DNA of 64,000 bases from Mycolicibacterium holsaticum DSM 44478 = JCM 12374 (lineage in GTDB: Bacteria; Actinomycetota; Actinomycetes; Mycobacteriales; Mycobacteriaceae), in the NCBI RefSeq assembly GCF_019645835.1, contig NZ_CP080998.1:2976001-3040000 (forward strand), in the 5' to 3' direction. Both the position numbers and the translations under genes were made by a program. The notes under the pieces were generated by a model, which saw only the letters and a list, made by a program, of their open reading frames with translations, did no database searches and had not been told where the DNA came from. This document shows, in pieces, positions 58,033-64,000 of this stretch. Each line of letters starts with the position of its first letter. Position 1 is the first letter of the stretch.

Positions 58033-58422
58033 TCACGTAGCGATCTTGACCTTGAGGTAGCTGTCGATGCCCAACCGCTGCCAGGCTTCGCGCCGGCGCT
58101 GCGAGAGTTGCGGTGCGGCCGTCGCCGCGTCGACGATCGTCGGCTCGATCACATCGAAGGTGTCCCCGCGCACGGTGAGCGTCGCACCGGCGGCCGCCAT
58201 CACGTTGCGCAGCCAATCGACATCCGTGCCGTAGGGCAGCGGGATCACAAATCCATCCGGCACCGGGTCGGCGATCACCGGTGTGGCGTAGTGCTTTCCG
58301 GACCGTCGCCCAGTGTGGCGAATCGCCGCGGCGTACCAGTGTCTGCGGCCGGCGAAATGCAGCATCACCGGGTTGAGCACGTACTTGTTGAAGGTACGCA
58401 CCATGTCCCGGGCCCGTGTCAT
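58033..58422 (-). CDS. Deazaflavin (F420)-dependent nitroreductase-family protein
   Basis: This 129-residue Ddn/DUF385-type protein begins MTRARDMVRTFNKYVLNPVM and has HWYAAAIRHTGRRSGKHYATPVIA, the region where relatives bind the F420 phosphate. It ends with the family's LGIDSYLKVKIAT tail. Ddn relatives reduce quinones or menaquinone with F420H2. I start at ATG 58422; longer starts overlap the acyltransferase. Separated from that gene by 34 bases on the same strand, so it is probably in the same operon. Confidence 0.85.
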   Translation of the reverse strand: MTRARDMVRTFNKYVLNPVMLHFAGRRHWYAAAIRHTGRRSGKHYATPVIADPVPDGFVIPLPYGTDVDWLRNVMAAAGATLTVRGDTFDVIEPTIVDAATAAPQLSQRRREAWQRLGIDSYLKVKIAT

Positions 58423-58456
58423 CGTCGTCTGGCCATGACGTGCCGGTTCGGTTCTG

Positions 58457-59824
58457 TCACCTCGTGGTGGCCAGCTCGCGCTGGCGACCACGCAGCAGGG
58501 TGGGTACGGGTTCACTCGGAATCAGATAGAGCAGGTTCTTGTCGTTGGTCCGCCGCGCCGAGGTGCTGATCGCGAGGAGACGAGCCACCGTCTGCTCGAT
58601 GCTGCGGGCCAGTTCGCCGATGTCGGGCAGTGCGTCAAGATCGGAGGTGATACCGATGGTGAGCCGGTCGGCATAGCCCACCACCGCGACCCCTGTTCGG
58701 ACGCTTCGTCCGACGGCCGGAATCGGCAGCAGCCGCATGGCATCTCGCCCCATGAACCGCAGCCGCCCGCGCGGTCCGGTCTCGTTTGTCGTCAGCGCGA
58801 CCACTTCTCGCTGGGACAACCCGGGCGCGCGTATCGGTTGCGCCTTCCGCGCCCGGGGCAGACGGTTCGTCGCCGGAGCGCCGGGATAACCGGCACCGGT
58901 CAACCGCCCGTGTGCGGTGCGCAACCGTTGAACCGGGTCAGGTTCGTCGACCGGCAGCGCTATCGTCGCGAGAGAGCCGGCCGAATCAGACACCAGAGCG
59001 CGCAGCGAATCACAGCGCTGCTGCTGTCGCCCGTGACCCATCAGCAAGTCGCGGTAGCTCTTGCCCATCGCGGCCAGCGCGATGTCCTTCACCGTAACCC
59101 CGAAGGCATCACAGACCTTTGTGACCTCCCGGCTGCTCAATTCCACTGCGGCGTAGCGGTGTAGGCCTGTGGCGTGTCCCCCGCACTTCGACACCGCTGG
59201 GCAGTCGCGGCCTGCGGTGAGGCCGGTGGCATCGGTGACCGCGCGTACCGCCGCGGTGGTCAGCGCCGCCGATGAGCGCCACATTCCGCCCATCAATTTC
59301 AGCGGGTTGAGCGTGCGCACCGACAGCCTGGTGCTGCCCTGAGGCTGCCCGTCAGCGTCGCCGTCGTCGGACAACCGCATGAGGGTCCTCATCACGTCGA
59401 CCTCGTCGACGATGCTCGAGTGGGTCTTGAGCAGGATCGCCCACCGGCCGTCGGAAAGCCCTTCGACGATCCAGCATTCCCACAGCGGGTGGTCGTGATG
59501 CAGACGCCAACTCATCACGTCGGAAATCAGTCCGTACAGCGCCTCATCGTCGCCAGGACGCGGGACAGCGATGTGATGTACCTGCTGGGAGACGTCCTCC
59601 CCGGCGGCAACCACCCGCGGCGCGGCGAGGTCAAGCGGATACCGACGCACCACCTGACCGAATCGGCGGTCGGTGCGCAACCGCGCGACCAGCGCATCTG
59701 ACAGCGCATCACCATCGGGAAGCGGACCCTCCATCACCGCCAGTGCACCGACGGCGAAATTGGCATGCGGGTCGGCGTCTTCAACCTTCAGAAACGTCGC
59801 GTCCAAGCCCGTGTGCGCAGTCAT
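58457..59824 (-). CDS. Tgs1-like WS/DGAT with degenerate catalytic motif
   Basis: This 455-residue protein is a clear relative of M. tuberculosis Tgs1 (Rv3130c): LDATFLKVEDADPHANFAVGAL, RPLWE-type HPLWECWIVEGLSDGRWAIL. The catalytic HHxxxDG is KTHSSIVDEVD here: the essential second His is Ser136 and the Gly is Glu141, only the Asp remains. A gap is also seen where other members have the SLMLPNLPV segment: it reads SAGSLATIALPV. Triacylglycerol synthase activity is therefore unlikely. It has a good ribosome site (GGAGG, eight bases) and a DosR box upstream. Confidence 0.85.
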   Translation of the reverse strand: MTAHTGLDATFLKVEDADPHANFAVGALAVMEGPLPDGDALSDALVARLRTDRRFGQVVRRYPLDLAAPRVVAAGEDVSQQVHHIAVPRPGDDEALYGLISDVMSWRLHHDHPLWECWIVEGLSDGRWAILLKTHSSIVDEVDVMRTLMRLSDDGDADGQPQGSTRLSVRTLNPLKLMGGMWRSSAALTTAAVRAVTDATGLTAGRDCPAVSKCGGHATGLHRYAAVELSSREVTKVCDAFGVTVKDIALAAMGKSYRDLLMGHGRQQQRCDSLRALVSDSAGSLATIALPVDEPDPVQRLRTAHGRLTGAGYPGAPATNRLPRARKAQPIRAPGLSQREVVALTTNETGPRGRLRFMGRDAMRLLPIPAVGRSVRTGVAVVGYADRLTIGITSDLDALPDIGELARSIEQTVARLLAISTSARRTNDKNLLYLIPSEPVPTLLRGRQRELATTR

Positions 59825-59888
59825 ATCCGTAACCTCCAGTTACATGTAATCTAATCACATTGTCGTCGTGGAGGGAAGGACGGCGGCA

Positions 59889-59902
59889 GGGCCGAAAGTC
59901 CC
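59889..59902. promoter_or_regulatory. DosR box upstream of the Tgs1-like gene
   Basis: GGGCCGAAAGTCCC on plus, GGGACTTTCGGCCC on minus. A TAGATT at plus 59848-59853 (minus strand) could be its -10. A further half-site, AGGGCCAAACGCG, follows at 59911. Confidence 0.75.
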
Positions 59903-59988
59903 TGATGCAAAGGGCCAAACGCGATCCGCATGCGCCGTGGCGCGCTGAACCGGCCGCGGCGCCGAAGGACGATCGACCGGCGGCTTGA

Positions 59989-60002
59989 GGACCTTGTTCC
60001 CT
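59989..60002. promoter_or_regulatory. Possible DosR-like box ahead of the adh operon
   Basis: GGACCTTGTTCCCT keeps the GGACC and CCCT arms only. It would place a start near 60038, 23 bases before the ATG at 60061. Confidence 0.4.
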
Positions 60003-60060
60003 ATGGCGGCGCGCACCTGTGCAGAGACGATGGTGCCAGCACGTCGGCCGAAGGGAGGCC

Positions 60061-60384
60061 ATGGTGGAATGCGGTCCCGGCTTGATACGGCGCGAACTGG
60101 ACACGATCGCCTGGGCCTTCCTCGGTTCCGAATTCACCGGCCCCGCCTACCGCGGGTGGTCGATCGACCGGCGCCTGCAAGCTTTTCTGCTGCACCGTGG
60201 CTTGACAAAGCTTGCCGACGACGGCAACGCGTGCAACGCGATTCTGGAACGCGTCCTGTCGAATCTGGGCCCTGCGTTGCGCAGTGGGCTGATCAAGCCG
60301 CCGGGTAGCCCTTCACGACCCAACCGTGCCGCAACACGTCTAGCTCAATCGGAGGAGAACCGACATGAAGGCAATGGTTTATGA
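60061..60384 (+). CDS. Hypothetical protein, 107 aa, upstream of adh
   Basis: This ORF of 107 residues (from ATG 60061 or GTG 60064) is preceded by GGGAGG. The first 75 residues look protein-like (LDTIAWAFLGSEFTGPAYRGW, SIDRRLQAFLLHRGLTKLA, ILERVLSNLGPAL), the tail after KPPGSPSRPNRAA is low in structure. I do not recognise it. Its end overlaps the adh start by 20 bp, suggesting coupling. If it is a real gene it may be a small DosR-dependent regulator or adaptor. Confidence 0.5.
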   Translation: MVECGPGLIRRELDTIAWAFLGSEFTGPAYRGWSIDRRLQAFLLHRGLTKLADDGNACNAILERVLSNLGPALRSGLIKPPGSPSRPNRAATRLAQSEENRHEGNGL

Positions 60385-61411
60385 CGGTCCCGGACGCCGA
60401 TCCTGGCGGTCGGTGCCCGACCCCGCGATCGAGCACGCCACCGACGCCATCGTGCGCGTCGAGGCGGTAACGATCTGCGGAACCGACCTGCACATCCTCA
60501 AAGGTGATGTGCCCGAGGTGGCACCGGGACGGGTGCTGGGTCATGAAGCCGTCGGCACGGTGATCAAAGTCGGGACGGCAGTGCAGACCCTGTCGGTGGG
60601 AGATCGCGTGCTGGTCTCGTGCATCAGCGCGTGCGGGGCGTGCCGGTACTGCAGACAGGGCCACTACGGGCAGTGCCTGGGCGGCGGCGGATGGATACTG
60701 GGACATCTCATCGACGGAACTCAGGCCGAGTATGTCAGGGTGCCCTTCGCCGATAACTCCACGCACAAGGTGCCCACGGATGTCAGCGACGAACAGATGA
60801 TCCTGCTGGCCGACATCCTGCCGACCTCGTATGAAGTGGGCGTTCTCGCGGGCGCTGTCAGCCCGGGCGATGTGGTGGCGATCGTCGGCGCGGGTCCGAT
60901 CGGCCTGGCCGCCATTCTCACCGCAAAGCTTTACAGCCCAAGCCATATCGTCGCGATCGACGTCGCCGATGCCCGCCTGGACGCCGCACGCAAGCTGGGC
61001 GCTGACGTCGTCGTCAACTCCAGGACCGAGGACGCCCGGGCCGTCATCGACACGCTGACCGCCGGCCTCGGTGCCGATGTGGCGATGGAGGCGGTCGGTC
61101 TTCCCGACACTTTCGAGGAGTCAGTCCGGCTGGTTCGGCCCAATGGTCACGTCGCAAACATCGGTGTGCACGGCGCGCCGGCGACTTTGCACCTCGAACA
61201 GATCTGGATCAAGAACCTGACCATCACTACCGGTTTGGTCGACACCCACTCCACACCCAGGTTGATCGGGCTGGTCGCCAACCATCAGCTGGACACGGCT
61301 GCGATGATCACCCACCGGTTCGAGATGGCCGAATTCGACCAAGCCTACGAGGTATTCGCCGATGCGGCCCGGTCGGGCGCGTTGAAGGTGCTGGTGTCCG
61401 CGGCGACCTGA
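60365..61411 (+). CDS. Zinc-dependent alcohol dehydrogenase
   Basis: This 348-residue medium-chain dehydrogenase has the catalytic zinc ligands in VTICGTDLHIL and LGHEAVGTV, and the structural zinc cysteines in CISACGACRYCRQGHYGQC. The NAD-binding motif is VAIVGAGPIGLAA, followed by Asp in AIDVADARL, so NAD is favoured over NADP. The substrate is unknown; similar enzymes reduce or oxidise short-chain alcohols and glycerol-like compounds. GGAGGAG sits eight bases before the ATG. It may regenerate NAD in hypoxia. Confidence 0.93.
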   Translation: MKAMVYDGPGRRSWRSVPDPAIEHATDAIVRVEAVTICGTDLHILKGDVPEVAPGRVLGHEAVGTVIKVGTAVQTLSVGDRVLVSCISACGACRYCRQGHYGQCLGGGGWILGHLIDGTQAEYVRVPFADNSTHKVPTDVSDEQMILLADILPTSYEVGVLAGAVSPGDVVAIVGAGPIGLAAILTAKLYSPSHIVAIDVADARLDAARKLGADVVVNSRTEDARAVIDTLTAGLGADVAMEAVGLPDTFEESVRLVRPNGHVANIGVHGAPATLHLEQIWIKNLTITTGLVDTHSTPRLIGLVANHQLDTAAMITHRFEMAEFDQAYEVFADAARSGALKVLVSAAT

Positions 61412-61516
61412 CACCCCTCGACGACGAGAAGGTGGATGCTGCGACCCGGAACGGGGTGATCGCGTGAACGACCGTGAGCGGTACGTGGTGCATCACTGCA
61501 TCCTGCGCCGGCATCG

Positions 61517-61530
61517 GGGACTTTCGGCCC
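61517..61530. promoter_or_regulatory. DosR box upstream of the formate dehydrogenase operon
   Basis: GGGACTTTCGGCCC, in a 155-bp gap. The centre is 43.5 bp from ATG 61567, predicting a leaderless operon. Confidence 0.8.
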
Positions 61531-61566
61531 TGTGTTGTCCGCCGCTTCGCGGTCAAGACTGGCTAG

Positions 61567-63033
61567 ATGCCACTTCAACGGCATGATGAACGCCGACCGG
61601 CGCAGGATGACTCCTTCTACCACCTTGCCGACGTCACCGTCGGAACGCAGTGTTGTCAGGGCACGGCATGCTTTGTGGCCCGAAACCGGAACCCGGCGCG
61701 CTGGGCGGAGGCAGCAGGATCCGACCCCCGCATCTATTGCCTGGGGCGCTGCTACGCCGGGCCGGCCGCTGCCGATGATTCGTCTCGTCCTGCGGTCGAA
61801 ACCGCGTGTGACAACCCGGTAGTGCTCGACCGGGCCAGCCGCGGTTGTTCGCCGCATCTGAGCGCTTATCGCGACGCGGCGGGATACCAGGGTCTTGCGC
61901 AGGCGATTCGCTCGGGCCCGGAGGGCACGTTGACCGAAGTGAGGAAATCGGGGCTTCGCGGCCGCGGCGGCGCCGGTTATCCGACGGCCGATAAATGGCG
62001 TGCCGCGCGGACGCCGCCCGACGGTCCGCGCGTGGTGGTGGTCAACGCCGACGAAGGCGACCCCGGCGCGTACATCGACCGATATCTCTTGGAGGACGAC
62101 CCTCACGCCGTGGTCGAGGGGCTGGCGATCGCGGCGCTGGCCGTCGGGGCGCAGCGCGCCTACATCTATGTGCGCCGCGAGTATCCAGAGGCGTTGGCCG
62201 CGGTCCGCGTCGCCGTTGCCGAGGCCGAAGGCGCGGGAATTCTCGGCGACGCGATGCTTGGTCACGGTGCGCCGTTGGCGGTCATGGTGGTGGAGGGCAA
62301 GGGCAGCTACCTGTGCGGCGAGGAGACCGCTCTGCTCAATGCGCTCGAAGGACGACGTCCGATGGTGCGCGCGCGCCCGCCCTACCCTGTGCAGCACGGC
62401 CTCAATGGCCTGCCGACGGTGGTGAACAACGTGGAGACACTCGCGGCTCTGCCATGGATTCTTCGTCACGGCGGAACCGCCTATGCCGCAATGGGAGCAG
62501 GTAGCAGCAGGGGTACGAAGGTGGTGTCGTTGAACTCGCTGTTCTGCAGACCCGGACTGTATGAGGTCGAGTTCGGTATCCCGCTCCGAGAAATAGTCGA
62601 GGGCCTCGGCGGTGGGCTCGTCAACGATCACCTGAGGGGTGTGATCGTCGGCGGCCCGCTCGCGGGGATCATTCCGCCCGAGCTGCTCGACGTGCCGTTC
62701 ACGTTCGACGCGTTGCGCGGGCTGGGGGCCGAAGTCGGGCACGGTGGGATCATCGCCTTCGACGACACGACGCCGATCCGGGAACTCGTGCGTCACGTGT
62801 TTCGGTTCGGCGCCTACGAGTCCTGCGGCGCGTGCACCCCGTGCCGCGTCGGCACCGCCCGGATCGAGGAGCTGTTTTCCGGCCCCATGGATGACGACGC
62901 CAACACCGAATGGGCGGCCACCGTACGCGCACTGGCCGCGACGAGTCTCTGCGGTCATGGCACCGGGCTGGCAGCGTTCGCCCGCAGTGTGATGGTCCAT
63001 TACGGAGAGGATCTCGACTCGTGCCGCGCGTGA
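61567..63033 (+). CDS. NAD-linked formate dehydrogenase beta subunit (NuoE/NuoF-like)
   Basis: This 488-residue diaphorase subunit begins with a short NuoE-like part (about 15-70; Cys in GTQCCQGTACF and CLGRCYAGPAA, 2Fe-2S) and continues as NuoF. The FMN/NADH site reads SGLRGRGGAGYPTADKW and NADEGDPGAYIDR, and the 4Fe-4S cysteines are in ESCGACTPCRVG and SLCGHG. It passes electrons from formate to NAD. It is translated before the alpha subunit, whose start overlaps its stop. Confidence 0.9.
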   Translation: MPLQRHDERRPAQDDSFYHLADVTVGTQCCQGTACFVARNRNPARWAEAAGSDPRIYCLGRCYAGPAAADDSSRPAVETACDNPVVLDRASRGCSPHLSAYRDAAGYQGLAQAIRSGPEGTLTEVRKSGLRGRGGAGYPTADKWRAARTPPDGPRVVVVNADEGDPGAYIDRYLLEDDPHAVVEGLAIAALAVGAQRAYIYVRREYPEALAAVRVAVAEAEGAGILGDAMLGHGAPLAVMVVEGKGSYLCGEETALLNALEGRRPMVRARPPYPVQHGLNGLPTVVNNVETLAALPWILRHGGTAYAAMGAGSSRGTKVVSLNSLFCRPGLYEVEFGIPLREIVEGLGGGLVNDHLRGVIVGGPLAGIIPPELLDVPFTFDALRGLGAEVGHGGIIAFDDTTPIRELVRHVFRFGAYESCGACTPCRVGTARIEELFSGPMDDDANTEWAATVRALAATSLCGHGTGLAAFARSVMVHYGEDLDSCRA

Positions 63034-64000
63034 CGGTCAACGGCGCTACAGCATCTTTCCCACCCGGCATCTCGGTGCTCGAGGCGGCGGCCTCCGTCGG
63101 CATCGACATCCCGGCGCTGTGCCACGACCCCCGGCTCACCCCGTCGGGAAGCTGCCGGATGTGTGTGGTGGAGATCGACGGCGCCAACCGTCCCGTGCCC
63201 GCCTGTACCACGCCGGCAGCCGAGGGCATGGTGATCCGCACCGCAACGCCCCAGCTCGACGAACTACGGAAAACCCTGCTGTCCATGCTTGTTCGCAACT
63301 ACCCCGCCACCGCGACAGCGACCGACCCGCAGCTCGAGTTTCATCGGATGCTCGCAGACCACGGGGTACAGGCAACGGGAACAGCAGACCCTGACCTGGT
63401 GGATTCGTCACATCCGAATATCCGTGTCGACCTCAACAGCTGCATCTCGTGCTGGCGTTGCGTACGGATCTGTGACGAGGTGCAAGGCCAGTTCACCTGG
63501 CGCATCGCCGGTCGTGGTGCCGACACGCATGTCACCCCCGACTCGGGAACCACGCTGGCGGACAGCTCGTGTGTCTCATGCGGCGCGTGCGTTGACACCT
63601 GCCCCACCAACGCCCTGACGGATGTGAGCGTCCTCGAGGGCCGATCGGCCACCGATTGGACGCGCACAACGTGCCCGTACTGCGGCGTCGGGTGCGAAAT
63701 GCTGGTCGGTAGCCGCGATGGACGCATCGTAGAAGTCGTTCCCGCCCAGAACGCGCCGGTCAACCGCGGCCATCTGTGCGTCAAGGGCCGGTATGGCTTC
63801 GGCTTCAACGTTTCGGATGACCGGATCACCACCCCGATGCTGCGCACCTCATCGCAGGAATGGGTGGCTGTCGGCTGGGACGAGGCCATCGACGCCGCGG
63901 TGAGCGGGTTTCGCCGCGTGATCGATCGTGCCGGGCCGACGGCGGTGGGAGTCCTGGGCTCGGCGCGAGCCACCAACGAGGAGAACTATCTCACCCAGAA
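63021..64000 (+). CDS. Formate dehydrogenase alpha subunit (3'-truncated by window edge)
   Basis: This open frame runs off the window (about 326 residues seen). It has an N-terminal 2Fe-2S ferredoxin part (CHDPRLTPSGSCRMCVVE...C), then two 4Fe-4S clusters (CISCWRCVRICDE, CVSCGACVDTCPTNAL), then the molybdopterin domain start with CPYCGVGCEM and RGHLCVKGRYG. This is the FdhF/FdsA-type catalytic chain of an NAD-dependent formate dehydrogenase. The start may be GTG 63021 (a GGAGAGG site lies 9-10 bases upstream) or GTG 63030, which would give a GTGA overlap with the upstream stop. The molybdenum ligand (Cys or Sec) is not visible here. Confidence 0.9.
   Translation, partial: MPRVTVNGATASFPPGISVLEAAASVGIDIPALCHDPRLTPSGSCRMCVVEIDGANRPVPACTTPAAEGMVIRTATPQLDELRKTLLSMLVRNYPATATATDPQLEFHRMLADHGVQATGTADPDLVDSSHPNIRVDLNSCISCWRCVRICDEVQGQFTWRIAGRGADTHVTPDSGTTLADSSCVSCGACVDTCPTNALTDVSVLEGRSATDWTRTTCPYCGVGCEMLVGSRDGRIVEVVPAQNAPVNRGHLCVKGRYGFGFNVSDDRITTPMLRTSSQEWVAVGWDEAIDAAVSGFRRVIDRAGPTAVGVLGSARATNEENYLTQ

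Overview
The window is high-GC actinobacterial DNA. Gene content and order point to a mycobacterium, most likely a rapid grower (Mycolicibacterium/Mycobacterium type). From about 1.6 to 35 kb the order follows, inverted, the M. tuberculosis Rv1379-Rv1417 segment: riboflavin genes, lprG-p55, ribD, rpe, rsmB, fmt, priA, metK, coaBC, rpoZ, gmk, mihF and the pyr operon. From about 36 to 62 kb it carries homologues of the DosR (DevR) hypoxia/dormancy regulon. I see no tRNA, rRNA, CRISPR array, insertion sequence, integrase or attachment site. I recognised families from memory and ran no database search.

Layout. 1-1.6 kb: the 3' part of a gamma-glutamyltransferase gene. 1.6-4.75 kb: riboflavin synthesis (ribE, ribBA, ribH) on the minus strand, followed by a PH-like membrane protein, with a tiny membrane protein gene inserted on the plus strand. 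4.8-7.1 kb: the lprG lipoprotein / P55 transporter operon. 7.1-10.1 kb: a 51-residue protein, a DJ-1/PfpI protein, and an ABC transporter whose ATPase is fused to a cyclic-nucleotide-binding domain. 10-19.2 kb, minus strand: ribD, rpe, rsmB, fmt, lemA, a DUF2207 protein, priA and a lysoplasmalogenase-like membrane protein. 19.2-21.8 kb, plus strand: an esterase and a Baeyer-Villiger type monooxygenase, closed by a bidirectional terminator. 21.8-25.7 kb, minus strand: metK, coaBC, rpoZ, gmk, mihF. 26.2-35 kb, minus strand: the pyrimidine operon pyrR-pyrB-pyrC-(membrane protein)-carA-carB-pyrF, mostly with 4-bp overlaps, preceded by a PyrR RNA-binding element next to the pyrR ribosome binding site. 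35.1-36.3 kb: a serine beta-lactamase-family hydrolase.

36.3-62 kb is a dormancy island. It encodes a DevS/DosT haem sensor kinase, two SRPBCC proteins, a pair of KAS III-like enzymes, PfkB, a phosphoribosyltransferase/erythromycin-esterase fusion, a shortened HspX, a flavin-binding-type protein, a HAD/OtsB/GH65 fusion, PEP synthase, two WS/DGAT acyltransferases, a P1B-5 metal ATPase with a C-terminal hemerythrin domain, a Met/His-rich small membrane protein, a DUF5709 protein, a deazaflavin-dependent reductase, a zinc alcohol dehydrogenase and an NAD-linked formate dehydrogenase that runs off the window. At least a dozen palindromes of the form GGGAC-N4-GNCCC or GGCC variants lie upstream of these genes. 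For eight genes the start codon falls 42.5-45.5 bp from the box centre, which suggests largely leaderless DosR promoters.

The most unusual feature is that several island genes are internally deleted or have lost catalytic residues while keeping their frame and promoter box: hspX, one SRPBCC gene, a Mg-ATPase N-terminal remnant, a DUF2231 gene, a Tgs1-like acyltransferase and the OtsB domain. I infer partial erosion or re-purposing of a dormancy regulon.
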